DNA of 64,000 bases from an uncultured Gemmatimonadota bacterium (GTDB lineage Bacteria > Gemmatimonadota > Gemmatimonadetes > Longimicrobiales > Longimicrobiaceae). The position numbers were made by a program, and so were the translations under genes. The stretch covers positions 62,001 through 126,000 of the forward strand of contig CADCTW010000089.1 of the NCBI GenBank assembly GCA_902805735.1, in the 5' to 3' direction. Shown here one piece after another: positions 51,795 to 60,029 of this stretch. Each line of letters begins with the position of its first letter. Position 1 is the first letter of the stretch. A model generated the notes under the pieces. It was not told where the DNA came from. It worked only from the letters and a program-made list of their open reading frames with translations, and ran no database searches.

Positions 51795-52913
51795 TCATCT
51801 GTCGCAGGGCTCGCCGGAGGGCACCCGCAGCGGCACGCCGGAGGCCACGGGCTCGCCGAAGTCGGGGGAGCCGTCGGGGCGCCAGGTGAAGCGCTGCATG
51901 CGGATGACGCGGTTCCAGTTGGGGAGCGTGTCGACCTTGGCGTGGTAGACGATCCAGTCCTCGCGCCCGTCCGGGGACCTGGCGAAGCCGTTGTGGCCGG
52001 GGCCGTAGACGCCGTTCGCCGCCGCGAACACGGGGCCCGACTTGGTCCAGCTCGACGGCAGCATCGGGTCCGCGGTGGGGCTGTTGAGGCGAAGCTGGCC
52101 CAGGCGATAGGCCTGGGTCCAGGACTCGCGGGTGGAGTACAGGATGAACGTCTGCCCGTTGCGCTCCAGCACCTGCGGGCCCTCGTTCAGGTCCAGACCG
52201 TCCTTGGGGTCCACCCGGCGCTCCCAGCTCTCGGTGGGGGCCGAGATCTGCGCGCGCGGGCCGCTGATGGTGGCGGGGTCGGACATCTTCGCGGCGTACA
52301 GGTACTGCGGCGTGCGCGCCAGCGGCGTGTTGTTCTCCCAGCCCGACCAGATGCCGTAGAGCTGGCCGCCGAAGCGGTGGACCGTGAAGTCGATGGCCCA
52401 CACGTCGTCCGCGCGGGTGGCGATGTCGCCGCCGGTGTCGAGCTGGCCCAGGTCCGCGTACGCGCCCTGCGGGTCGCCGCCGGTGGCGCGGAGGACGCCC
52501 GCGCGCTGGAAGATGAAGGGCGCGTCCTGCGGGCCGGGGCGGCCGGCGGCGTAGTAGATGTACCAGCGGCCGTCCACGTCGCGGATCTCGGGGGCCCAGA
52601 CGTGCGTCTGGTTCCAGCCGCTGTCCGGCGCGGTCCACACGCGCACGCTGTCGCGCATGGGATCGGTCAGCTTTCTCGACCGGAACACCCAGATGCTGCT
52701 ATTTTGCCCTTCCGGGTTCTTGGACTGCGCCATGTAGTAGTACCCGTCGCGGAACTCCAGCCACGGGTCGGCGCCACGGGCCACCGGGTTGGTGAAGGTG
52801 CACGATGCAGCCGTCGGCGCGGGCGCCTGAGCGGGCGGCGCGCAGGCCGCGAGCGTCCCGAGCGCGAGCAGGGCCCCGCGGGCGGGCTTCACCTTACCAC
52901 GAGTGCGATTCAT
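51795..52913 (-). CDS. glycoside hydrolase family 43 lipoprotein
   Basis: 372 aa with a lipoprotein signal 'ARGALLALGTLAACAPP' (lipobox LAAC); GAGGAG ribosome-binding site upstream. Five-bladed beta-propeller GH43 residues: base Asp in 'VARGADPWLEFRDGYYYMA', 'THVWAPEIRDVDGRWYIYY', pKa-modulating Asp in 'WAIDFTVHRFGG', acid Glu in 'LNEGPQVLERNGQTFILYS'. Expected on the cell surface or periplasm; likely arabinofuranosidase, xylosidase or exo-galactanase, not distinguishable here. Its start codon is 2 bp from that of the divergent cytoplasmic GH43. Confidence 0.9.
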   Translation of the reverse strand: MNRTRGKVKPARGALLALGTLAACAPPAQAPAPTAASCTFTNPVARGADPWLEFRDGYYYMAQSKNPEGQNSSIWVFRSRKLTDPMRDSVRVWTAPDSGWNQTHVWAPEIRDVDGRWYIYYAAGRPGPQDAPFIFQRAGVLRATGGDPQGAYADLGQLDTGGDIATRADDVWAIDFTVHRFGGQLYGIWSGWENNTPLARTPQYLYAAKMSDPATISGPRAQISAPTESWERRVDPKDGLDLNEGPQVLERNGQTFILYSTRESWTQAYRLGQLRLNSPTADPMLPSSWTKSGPVFAAANGVYGPGHNGFARSPDGREDWIVYHAKVDTLPNWNRVIRMQRFTWRPDGSPDFGEPVASGVPLRVPSGEPCDR

Positions 52914-52915
52914 CG

Positions 52916-53953
52916 ATGAGCTCCTCTGAGCGTGTATCCAGCTTCCGGCCCATTTTCCCCGAAACCGCCGACCAGGGCGACCCGTACCTCCTCGCCCTGC
53001 CCGAAGGCGTGGCGGCGTACCGCTTCTACGTGTACGTCACCCGCGACGAGACCAGCGACGGCCGCGGCGGCGTGGCGTCGGCGGGCGCGTTCCCCGCGTT
53101 CGCGTCGCACGACCTGGTGACCTGGACCGCGCTGGGCCCGACTTTTCAGGGCGACGCGACGCGGCATGCCTTCTGGGCGCCGTGCGTGCGCTACGTCCCC
53201 GGCCTGGACCGTCCGTACGTCATGCTCTACTCGCACGGCGCCGGCATCGGCGAGCAGGCGCACATCGGCCACGTCATCCGCCGCGCGGACAGCGAGCGTC
53301 CCGAGGGCCCCTTCATCGACACGGGCCACGTGCTCACTCCGGATACCGACTTCGCCATCGACGCCGACGTGTATCCCGCCCCCGACGGCTCGCTGCGCAT
53401 GGCCTACGCGACGGACTTTGTAGATGGCGAGCCGTACGGCACCGGCATCGTGGAGGCCGCGGTGAGCGACGACCTCACGCGCACTCTCTCACCCCCCACG
53501 CTCCTCGCCCGCCCCTCCGAGGAGTGGCACCTCTTCGACGGCGCGCGCCGCATGCCCTGGAAGCAGATCCCCGGCGTGGACTGGCGCACCGACACCGTGC
53601 GCTGGAGCACCGTGGAGGGGCCGGTGGGCGGGCTCGTCAGCCCGCGCGGGTGGCGCGTGTACCTCTACAGCGGCGGCTGCTACTTCGGCTTCTACGCCGT
53701 GGGCGCGCTGGTGGAGGACGACGCCGGGCGCCTCGTGAACGTAACGCGTGACGGGCGGCACTTCGTCCTCGCCTCGATGCCGGAGCACGGCTTCCACGCT
53801 CCGGGACACTGCTCGTGGTTCCGCGCCCCGGACGGCGTCGAGTACCTCGTCACCCACGCCCGCTTCGGCTCCGAGACCGCCCCCCGCAACGCCTGCCTCG
53901 TCGAGCTGCGCTGGGACGACGAGGGGCTGCCGTACTGCCCGCCTCCGCTGTAG
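52916..53953 (+). CDS. glycoside hydrolase family 43-like protein, cytoplasmic
   Basis: 345 aa from ATG 52916 (MSSSERVSSFRPIFPETADQ). No signal peptide. GH43-like residues: 'DQGDPYLLALPEGVAAYRFYVY' (base Asp), 'FWAPCVRYVPGLDRPYVMLYS', 'FAIDADVYPAPDGSLRMAYA' (Asp), 'SEEWHLFDGARRM' (Glu). Probably trims imported oligosaccharides. No ribosome-binding site is visible before the ATG and the start abuts the divergent GH43 start, so leaderless translation or a start further in is possible. Confidence 0.82.
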   Translation: MSSSERVSSFRPIFPETADQGDPYLLALPEGVAAYRFYVYVTRDETSDGRGGVASAGAFPAFASHDLVTWTALGPTFQGDATRHAFWAPCVRYVPGLDRPYVMLYSHGAGIGEQAHIGHVIRRADSERPEGPFIDTGHVLTPDTDFAIDADVYPAPDGSLRMAYATDFVDGEPYGTGIVEAAVSDDLTRTLSPPTLLARPSEEWHLFDGARRMPWKQIPGVDWRTDTVRWSTVEGPVGGLVSPRGWRVYLYSGGCYFGFYAVGALVEDDAGRLVNVTRDGRHFVLASMPEHGFHAPGHCSWFRAPDGVEYLVTHARFGSETAPRNACLVELRWDDEGLPYCPPPL

Positions 53954-53989
53954 CGCACCGCTCCGAGCTTTCGTGCGCCCCCCCTTGCC

Positions 53990-54118
53990 GGGCGACTGAA
54001 GTCGCGGCAACAACTGCACGAAGTCCCCCTGCGGGGACTGGGCCCCGGGCGCCAGCCCCCGAAGAACGAGTCCGCGAAGGCGGACTTTGTGCCGTCGTTG
54101 CAGCGAGTTTACTCGCCA
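53990..54118. repeat. family D compound inverted repeat
   Basis: GGCGACTGAAGTCGCGGCAA, stem AGTCCCCCTGCGGGGACT, spacer, stem GTCCGCGAAGGCGGAC, then GTCGTTGCAGCGAGTTTACT-CGCC. The left and right ends pair (CGGCAACAAC / GTCGTTGC). Confidence 0.9.
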
Positions 54119-54146
54119 GCAGCGATCCCCTGCCGTCCCCCCTTGC

Positions 54147-54276
54147 CGGGCGACTGAAGTCGCGGCAACAACTGCACGAAGTCCCCCTGCGGGGACTGTA
54201 CAATCCCGGCTGATCCTTCAGCATCAGTCCGCGCAGGCGGACTTTGTGCTTTTGTTGCAGCGAGTTTACTCGCCAG
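54147..54276. repeat. family D compound inverted repeat, second tandem copy
   Basis: Same order as 53990 with a diverged central spacer; the two copies fill 53954-54286 between convergent GH43 genes. Confidence 0.9.
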
Positions 54277-54286
54277 CAACGCCGCG

Positions 54287-55417
54287 TCAGCGCGTCCGCG
54301 GCCGTGCGCGCGGCTCGGTGGAGGGGCCGCGGTCCACGCGTGGCCAGCCGTCCGTCCATACCAGTCGGTCGATCAGCATCACGCGGCGCGTGTTGACGTC
54401 GTCCGTGGGCCTGGATCGCGGACGACGCACATCCACGGCGTGGTACACGATCCAGTCGTCGCCGCGCGCGTCGCGGATGACGGAGTTGTGGCCGGGCGCC
54501 GTCCAGTGGCCGCCGCGCTCCAGGATCACGCTGCTGGGCGCCCCCGTGGCCTGCGCCAGCGTCTCGAACGGGCCGGTCGCGCTGCGCGAGCGCGCGACCA
54601 TGGCGGCGTAATGGGCGCGCGGGCCGCAGCAGTTGTCGCCGGAGTAGAACAGGTAGTAGTAGGGCGCGCGATAGGTGACCCACGCGCCCTCCACGAGCCG
54701 CTGGTAGTCCGTGGAATCCGCGGTGGGGACCGGGTGGACGAGGTCCACGGGGCGGCTCCCCGCCGCGAACGAGACGCGGTCGGGAGCCAGCTCCTGCACC
54801 TTGATGGGCCCGAAGCCGGAGCCCCAGTACAGCAGGCGCCGGCCCGTGCGCGGGTCGTCGAAGGCCATGGGGTCGATGTTGACGAAGCCCGGCCCGCATT
54901 GCAGCGGCTCGCCGCGGTCCACGAATGGGCCCTCCGGGCGGCTTCCGGTCGCGACGGCCAGGCAGAGCCCGCGCGTGGTGTCGCGCACGGCCGCGTCGGG
55001 CTTGGCCGAGTAGTACAGGTAGTACGTGCCCCCGTGCTCCGAAACGTGCGGCGCCCAGAAGTCCTGCGTCTCGCTGGCCCAGCGCGGCTTGGCCGGCAGC
55101 GCATCCCCGATCCGCTCCCACTCCGCCAGGTCCCGCGACCGCGCCACCTGGATGTTCACCTTCGCCCCGTCCCGCTCCCCCTGCGTGGCGTACGCGTAGT
55201 ACATCCCATCCGCCGCGCGGATCACCGTGGGATCGGGGAAGTCCGCGTCCAGCACGGGGTTGGTGTACGTGCCCGTATCCGCCGCGCGGGGCGAGGCGCA
55301 GGCGGTGAGGGCGACGAGGAGGAGGAGGGCGAAGGGGCGGATCGGCGCGGAACCCCGCAGACCGGCACCGGTCCAGGAGCGAATGAATCCGCCGCTGGAC
55401 CTACGCGAAGTCCGCAT
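54287..55417 (-). CDS. glycoside hydrolase family 43 lipoprotein with repeat-derived N-terminus
   Basis: 376 aa if started at ATG 55417 (MRTSRRSSGGFIRSWTGAG), which lies inside a family E repeat. A hydrophobic signal 'RPFALLLLVALTACASP' with lipobox LTAC follows, so the n-region is unusually long (about 27 residues). GH43 residues: 'LDADFPDPTVIRAADGMYYAY' (Asp base), 'DFWAPHVSEHGGTYYLYYS', 'FVNIDPMAFDDPRTG' (Asp), 'VEGAWVTYRAPYYYLFYSG' (Glu acid). Extracytoplasmic glycosidase. The same frame stays open upstream to 55861 through more repeats; the lipobox argues against that longer form. Confidence 0.85.
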   Translation of the reverse strand: MRTSRRSSGGFIRSWTGAGLRGSAPIRPFALLLLVALTACASPRAADTGTYTNPVLDADFPDPTVIRAADGMYYAYATQGERDGAKVNIQVARSRDLAEWERIGDALPAKPRWASETQDFWAPHVSEHGGTYYLYYSAKPDAAVRDTTRGLCLAVATGSRPEGPFVDRGEPLQCGPGFVNIDPMAFDDPRTGRRLLYWGSGFGPIKVQELAPDRVSFAAGSRPVDLVHPVPTADSTDYQRLVEGAWVTYRAPYYYLFYSGDNCCGPRAHYAAMVARSRSATGPFETLAQATGAPSSVILERGGHWTAPGHNSVIRDARGDDWIVYHAVDVRRPRSRPTDDVNTRRVMLIDRLVWTDGWPRVDRGPSTEPRARPRTR

Positions 55418-55505
55418 GCGCGGACTGTTTCCGCGGCTCTGGCTCGCGGAAAACAGTGCCCGCAGGGGCACTTCGCGTGGTTCCAGCGGCGAATTCATTC
55501 GCTCG
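55374..55505. repeat. family E compound inverted repeat
   Basis: Arms GCGAATGAATCCGCCGCTGG and CCAGCGGCGAATTCATTCGC with inner AAGTCCGCATGCGCGGACTG and GTGCCCGCAGGGGCAC stems. It overlaps and supplies the start of the adjacent GH43 gene. Confidence 0.88.
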
Positions 55506-55577
55506 TGGGAGGGTTCCGCCCGGCGCGGATCCGCCACTGCCGCCGGCTCCACCGGATTCCGGCTCGCGCGGCCTTGC

Positions 55578-55708
55578 CGGGCGACTGAAGTCGCGGCAAC
55601 AACTGCACGAAGTCCCCCTGCGGGGACTGGGCCCCAGGCGCCGGTCTCCGAAGAACGAGTCCGCGAAGGCGGACTTTGTGCCGTCGTTGCAGCGAGTTTA
55701 CTCGCCAC
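55578..55708. repeat. family D compound inverted repeat
   Basis: Third close copy of the 53990 element, running directly into the 15-bp tandem array. Confidence 0.9.
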
Positions 55709-55839
55709 CGGGATCCCAGCCACCGGGATCCCAGCCACCGGGATCCCAGCCACCGGGATCTCAGCCACCGGGATCTCAGCCACCGGGATCTCAGCCACCG
55801 GGATCTCAGCGAGTGGGATCTCAGCCACTGGGATCTCGG
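55705..55839. repeat. tandem repeat, 15-bp unit
   Basis: Nine units of CCACCGGGATC(C/T)CAG, the first three CCC and later ones CTC, the last two diverged. 15 bp is a multiple of 3, so on the minus strand one open frame reads a pentapeptide repeat V-A-(E/G)-I-P. No spacers; not a CRISPR. Confidence 0.92.
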
Positions 55840-55853
55840 CCACCCGGCCCGAC

Positions 55854-56909
55854 TCACCCATGGCCGGCGCGCTTCTGCAGGCGGCTCTGCACCACCACCA
55901 CGCCCAGCAGGAAGACGCCGCGCAGCACGCCCTGCCACCAGGGGGTGATGGTGCCCTCCAGGTTGAACAGGTTGAAGATCACGCCGAGGAGCAGCACGCC
56001 CACAACCGTGGAGCCTACCCCGCCCTGCCCGCCGCTGAGCAGCGTCCCGCCGACGACCACCGCGGCGATGGCGTCGAGCTCCCAGCCCGTGCCGGCCACC
56101 GGCTGGCCCGCGCCCAGGCGCCCGGCCAGGACGATCCCGGCCAGGGCTGCGAGGAGGCCGCTGAGGGCGTAGGTGGCGATCAGCACGCGGTCCACCTTGA
56201 GGCCCAGCAGGCGCGCGGCGTCCTGGTGGTCGCCGGCGGCGTAGATGTAGCGGCCGAAGCGGGTGTAGCGCAGGACGATGAAGCCGATGAGGAACGCCAG
56301 GGCGGCGAGGATCACGGGGACCGGGACGCCGAACATGCGCCCCCGGCCCAGCCAGAGGAAGCCCTCGGCCGTGCGATCCACCCGCACCGAGTTCTCGCCC
56401 GTGACGCCGAGCGCCACACCGCGCGCGGCGATCATCATGGCGAGCGTGACGATGAACGGCTGGATCCGGGCGCGGGTGATGAGGAGGCCGTTGATGGTCC
56501 CCAGCAGCAGGCCGGCCGCGAGCCCGCCCGACACCGCCACGAGCGTCCCCTGGTCCGAGAGCATCGCCGCCACGATCCCCGCGATGGCGAGCACCGATCC
56601 CACTGACAGGTCGATCCCGCCCGTGAGGACCACCAGCGTCATCCCCAGCGCCACCATCCCCAGCATGCTGTTCTGGCGCAGCACGTTGAGGAGGTTCTCG
56701 GGCGTGGCGAAGGGCGCGTAGCGGATGGCGCCGAACACGCACACCACGATCAGCGCGACCACGGCGCCCTGCCGCTGCAGCATCGAAGCCGCCTTGGCCC
56801 GCAGCGCCGGCGTGCGCCGCGCGGGAACGCCGCTTCCTGCACCCGGCGGCGTGCCGGGCTGCGGGGGCGGCACCGCCAGCGCCCCGCCCATCTGCCCCTG
56901 AGTTTCCAC
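55854..56909 (-). CDS. ABC sugar transporter permease (YjfF/RbsC-like)
   Basis: 351 aa from GTG 56909, overlapping the TAG of the preceding permease gene by one base. About 8-10 TM helices; family signature 'GMTLVVLTGGIDLSVGSVLAIAGIVAAML' and 'ELDAIAAVVVGGTLLSGGQGGVGSTVVGVLLLG' (EAA-like loop). An N-terminal Pro/Gly-rich cytoplasmic segment of about 45 residues precedes the first TM. Second of two permeases; a pair of non-identical permeases is the hallmark of the galactofuranose importer YtfT/YjfF. Confidence 0.92.
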   Translation of the reverse strand: METQGQMGGALAVPPPQPGTPPGAGSGVPARRTPALRAKAASMLQRQGAVVALIVVCVFGAIRYAPFATPENLLNVLRQNSMLGMVALGMTLVVLTGGIDLSVGSVLAIAGIVAAMLSDQGTLVAVSGGLAAGLLLGTINGLLITRARIQPFIVTLAMMIAARGVALGVTGENSVRVDRTAEGFLWLGRGRMFGVPVPVILAALAFLIGFIVLRYTRFGRYIYAAGDHQDAARLLGLKVDRVLIATYALSGLLAALAGIVLAGRLGAGQPVAGTGWELDAIAAVVVGGTLLSGGQGGVGSTVVGVLLLGVIFNLFNLEGTITPWWQGVLRGVFLLGVVVVQSRLQKRAGHG

Positions 56910-57886
56910 TAGACCCGCCTCGGGCGTTGGAGGTAGACGGCGAAGACGATGATGAGCGCCTTGAAGGCCAGCGACCACGCGTAGGGCACCAGCAGCATGT
57001 TGAAGCTGGTCGCGATCACCTGCATGATCAGCGCGCCCACCACCGTGCCCAGGATGGTGGCGCGCCCGCCGCTGAGCAGCGTACCGCCCACCACCACGGC
57101 GGCGATGGCGTCCAGCTCCACGTTCTGCCCGATCTTGGCGGCGGCGCTCGCCCCGAGGCGCGACGCCTCGATCAGCCCCGCGAGCCCCGCCAGAAGCCCG
57201 CTGATCACGTAGACGGACACCACGGTTCGGCTCACCGGCACGCCCGCGAGCCGCGCCGCGGCCGGGTTGCCGCCCGCCGCCAGCACGTAGCGTCCAAAGG
57301 GCGTGGCGCGGAGCACGAACACCGCGAGCACCACCACCAGCGCCGCGATCAGCACCTGCACGGGCACCGGCCCCAGGTGCCCGCGGCCCAGCCAGAGGAA
57401 GCCGGGATCGTTGATGCTGATCAGCGCGCCGTCGCGGTTGATCACCTGCGCCAGGCCGCGCCCCGCCAGCAGCGTCGCCAGTGTGACAACGATCGCCTGG
57501 ACCTTGAAGTACGAGACGAAGGCGCCGTTCAGCAGCCCCACCGCCATGGCCGCCAGGAGCGCCGCGGGTACCGCCAGGGCGAGGCCGCGGTCGATGGTCA
57601 CGGCCGCCACCGCCGCGGCGATCGCCATCACCGAGCCCACGGACAGGTCGATGCCGCCGGTGGAGATCACCAGCGTCATCCCCACCGCTACCAGCAGGGT
57701 GACGGAGAGCTGGAAGAGGACGTTCCAGAAGTTGCCGGCCGTGGCGAAGTTGGGGGTGAAGACCGCGTTGGCCAGCACCAGCACCACCAGCGCGACCACC
57801 GCGCCCCCCGTGGGCCCCAGCGCGCTCCACCACCGTCCGGCCTTCCCGCCGCCGGGCGCGGGGCGCGCGGCTACCGATGCCTCCAT
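56909..57886 (-). CDS. ABC sugar transporter permease (YtfT/RbsC-like)
   Basis: 325 aa; its ATG immediately follows the ATPase stop codon. 'GMTLVISTGGIDLSVGSVMAIAAAVAAVTI', 'VVTLATLLAGRGLAQVI', 'FGRYVLAAGGNPAAARLAGVPV' and 'ELDAIAAVVVGGTLLSGGRATILGTVVGALIM' place it in the BPD_transp_2 sugar permease family. It forms the membrane channel with the downstream permease. Confidence 0.93.
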   Translation of the reverse strand: MEASVAARPAPGGGKAGRWWSALGPTGGAVVALVVLVLANAVFTPNFATAGNFWNVLFQLSVTLLVAVGMTLVISTGGIDLSVGSVMAIAAAVAAVTIDRGLALAVPAALLAAMAVGLLNGAFVSYFKVQAIVVTLATLLAGRGLAQVINRDGALISINDPGFLWLGRGHLGPVPVQVLIAALVVVLAVFVLRATPFGRYVLAAGGNPAAARLAGVPVSRTVVSVYVISGLLAGLAGLIEASRLGASAAAKIGQNVELDAIAAVVVGGTLLSGGRATILGTVVGALIMQVIATSFNMLLVPYAWSLAFKALIIVFAVYLQRPRRV

Positions 57887-59443
57887 CTAGCTCTCCAGGG
57901 GCGGGGCGGCGGCCGCGCTACCCTCGGCCATCGCGTGGATGATCGACTGCTGCGAGATGCCGGCGCCGCGCAGCTCGGCCACGTTCTGGCCGTCGCGCAG
58001 CACCACCACGCGCGAGCTCCCCTCCACCAGCTCCTCCAGCTCGGACGAGATCATGAGCACGCCGAGCCCCGTGGCGGCCAGCTCGTTGATCAGCGCCTGG
58101 ATCTCCGCCTTGGCGCCGATGTCGATGCCGCGCGTGGGCTCGTCCAGGATGAGCAGCGCCGGGCTCATGCACAGCCAGCGCGCCAGCAGCACCTTCTGCT
58201 GGTTGCCGCCGGAGAGCTCGCGGATCTTCTGGTCGGCGCTGGTGCACTTGATGCCGAGGCGCCGCATGAACTGGTCGACGATCTCCCGCTGCCGGGCGCG
58301 GTCCACGATCCCCAGGCGCGTGAGCGTGGGGAGCGCGGCCAGCGTCAGGTTCTCGCGCACCGAGAGCTCCGGGATGATCCCCTCGCCCTTGCGGTCCTCC
58401 GAGACGAAGGCGATGCCGGCGCGGATGGCGTCGTCGGGGGTGCGCGGGTTCAGCGGCTTCCCGCCCAGGTGCATGGCGCCGTCTTCCGCGGGGTCCGCGC
58501 CGAAGATGGCGCGCGCCGTCTCCGTGCGCCCCGAGCCGAGCAGCCCCGCCACGCCCAGGATCTCCCCCTTCCCCACGTCCAGCGTGACGCCGCGCAGCTT
58601 CTGCCCGCGCCGCAGCCCCTCGGTGTGCAGCAGCGGCGCGCTCCCCGCCGGCTCCGCGTGGTGCCCGCCGAAGCCGGTCGTGCCCTGCCGCAGCGCTTCG
58701 CGCGGCTTCCCCAGCATGAGGCACACGAGGTCCAGCCGTTCGAGGTCCGCCATGCGGTGCGTCCCCACCCGCTTCCCGTCGCGCAGCACGGTCACCCGGT
58801 CGCAGACGGTGTACAGCTCGTCGAAGCGGTGGCTGATGTAGACGATGGCCGTCCCCTGCGCCTGGAGCTGCCGGATCAGGTCGTAGAGGATGGCCACCTC
58901 GCGCTCCGCCAGCGAGCTGGTGGGCTCGTCCAGCACCAGCACCTTGGCGCCCAGCGACACGCCGCGCGCGATGGCCACCATCTGCTGCTGCGCCGTGCTG
59001 AGCGACCCCAGCGTGGCCGCGGGGTCGATGTCCAGCCCCAGCCGCTGCAGCAGCGCGCCCGTCTCGGCGTTCATGCGCGACCAGTGCACCAGCCCCCAGC
59101 GCCGCGGCTCGCGCCCCAGGAACACGTTCTCGGCGACCGTCCGGAAGCTGAGCAGGTGGATTTCCTGGTGCACCGCGATCACCCCCGCCGCCTGCGCATC
59201 GGCCGGCGTGGCGAAATCGACCGGCTCCCCCTCCAGCCACACCTGCCCCCCGTCGCGGTGGTACGCGCCGGTCATGACCTTGATCAGCGTGCTCTTCCCC
59301 GCCCCGTTCTCCCCCACGAGCGCGTGCACCTCCCCGCGCCGCAGCGTGAAGTCCACGCGGTCGAGCGCCGTAGCGCCCGCGAAGCGCTTGACGATCCCTT
59401 CCATGCGGAGGATTTCCGGTGTGTCGACTGGAGGGCTCGTCAT
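57887..59443 (-). CDS. sugar ABC transporter ATP-binding protein, two ABC domains (YtfR/MglA/RbsA-like)
   Basis: 518 aa from ATG 59443. Domain 1 (about 10-245): Walker A 'GENGAGKSTLIKVMTG', signature 'LGSLSTAQQQMVAIARGV', Walker B 'VLVLDEPTSSLAEREV'. Domain 2 (about 265-505): degenerate Walker A 'GLLGSGRTETARAIFG', signature 'IRELSGGNQQKVLLARWL', 'ALLILDEPTRGIDIGAKAEI'. Degeneration of the second site is usual. Powers the two permeases encoded immediately downstream. Separated from the binding-protein gene by a 586-bp repeat-rich gap. Confidence 0.96.
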   Translation of the reverse strand: MTSPPVDTPEILRMEGIVKRFAGATALDRVDFTLRRGEVHALVGENGAGKSTLIKVMTGAYHRDGGQVWLEGEPVDFATPADAQAAGVIAVHQEIHLLSFRTVAENVFLGREPRRWGLVHWSRMNAETGALLQRLGLDIDPAATLGSLSTAQQQMVAIARGVSLGAKVLVLDEPTSSLAEREVAILYDLIRQLQAQGTAIVYISHRFDELYTVCDRVTVLRDGKRVGTHRMADLERLDLVCLMLGKPREALRQGTTGFGGHHAEPAGSAPLLHTEGLRRGQKLRGVTLDVGKGEILGVAGLLGSGRTETARAIFGADPAEDGAMHLGGKPLNPRTPDDAIRAGIAFVSEDRKGEGIIPELSVRENLTLAALPTLTRLGIVDRARQREIVDQFMRRLGIKCTSADQKIRELSGGNQQKVLLARWLCMSPALLILDEPTRGIDIGAKAEIQALINELAATGLGVLMISSELEELVEGSSRVVVLRDGQNVAELRGAGISQQSIIHAMAEGSAAAAPPLES

Positions 59444-59497
59444 GCGCGATGGGGTGGAGGGCTGGAAGTAGGCATCTTGATACGGATGAGGCCGGCA

Positions 59498-59578
59498 GGC
59501 CCTCACCCCCCGACCCCCTCTCCCGATAACAGGAGAGGCTGCGCCTCTCGTTATCGAGAGAGGGGGCGATTTCCACGG
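59498..59578. repeat. family B repeat, long variant
   Basis: GGCCCTCACCCCCCGACCCC, CTCTCCCGATAACAGGAGAG, CTGCGCCTCTCGTTATCGAG, GAGGGGGCGATTTCCACGGG; sister of 51550. Confidence 0.9.
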
Positions 59579-59596
59579 GGCGGTGCGACGTGGCGG

Positions 59597-59655
59597 GGCC
59601 CCCTCCCCCCGTCCCCCTCCCCCGCAAACCGCGCGGGAGAGGGGGCGCACCTTCC
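59597..59655. repeat. family B-like repeat
   Basis: GGGCCCCCTCCCCCCGTCCC, CTCCCCCGCAAACCGCGCGGGAGAG stem, GGGGGCGCACCTTCC edge. Confidence 0.75.
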
Positions 59656-59784
59656 GTGTCGGCGCGTGGCGAACCCAAGTTTGAGCGCGACGCGACGCGG
59701 GTGGAAGCCACCGAAGACGATGCGACCAGCGTGGAACGCACCCGAAAATCCAAGGTGGGGGCGCGATTCAGCGCGCCCAACCTC

Positions 59785-59934
59785 TCAGCGCGCGACCAGC
59801 TCCGCCCGCACCACCGATCCCTCGTAGAAGCCCCCCACGTGGCGCCCCGTGCCCCGCCGCGCACACGGTACCTCGCCCGCCACGCGTACGCTAACGGTCG
59901 CCGCCGCCAACTGCCGGGAGTGCCAGGCGACCGC
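59785..59934 (-). pseudogene. possible 3' remnant of a lost gene
   Basis: Minus-strand frame ending TGA at 59785 reads '...WHSRQLAAATVSVRVAGEV', 'PCARRGTGRHVGGFYEGSVVRAELVAR' with the G/C third-position bias of real genes here, but has no start and is cut off upstream by short direct repeats. It looks like the C-terminal 45-50 residues of a protein that once lay between the binding-protein and ATPase genes. Family not identified; could be chance. Confidence 0.35.
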
Positions 59935-59935
59935 A

Positions 59936-60026
59936 GACTCAGGACTCAGGACTCAAGGCGCGGCACTCAGCACCTCGCACTCAGGACTTCTGTTACTAGG
60001 CACTAGGCACTAGGCACTCGGCACTG
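59936..60026. repeat. short direct repeats (ACTCAGG / AGGCACT)
   Basis: GACTCAGGACTCAGGACTCA followed by CACTCAGCAC..CACTCAGGAC and three copies of TAGGCAC ending CTCGGCACTGCC, just downstream of the sugar-binding-protein stop. Confidence 0.8.
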
Positions 60027-60029
60027 CCG

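Noticed and set aside
54287-55861. 524-aa single GH43 protein starting at the permease stop
   Set aside because: The upstream part is repeat-derived and a lipoprotein signal with lipobox sits about 165 residues in; the start at 55417 is more credible, though the open frame is reported as a finding.
56927-59827. 966-aa plus-strand ORF opposite the importer genes
   Set aside because: Covers two permease genes and the ATPase antisense; His/Arg-rich, no domain.
59590-60006. 138-aa plus-strand ORF in the importer gap
   Set aside because: Starts in a repeat, Arg-rich, and is antisense to the better-supported minus-strand remnant.
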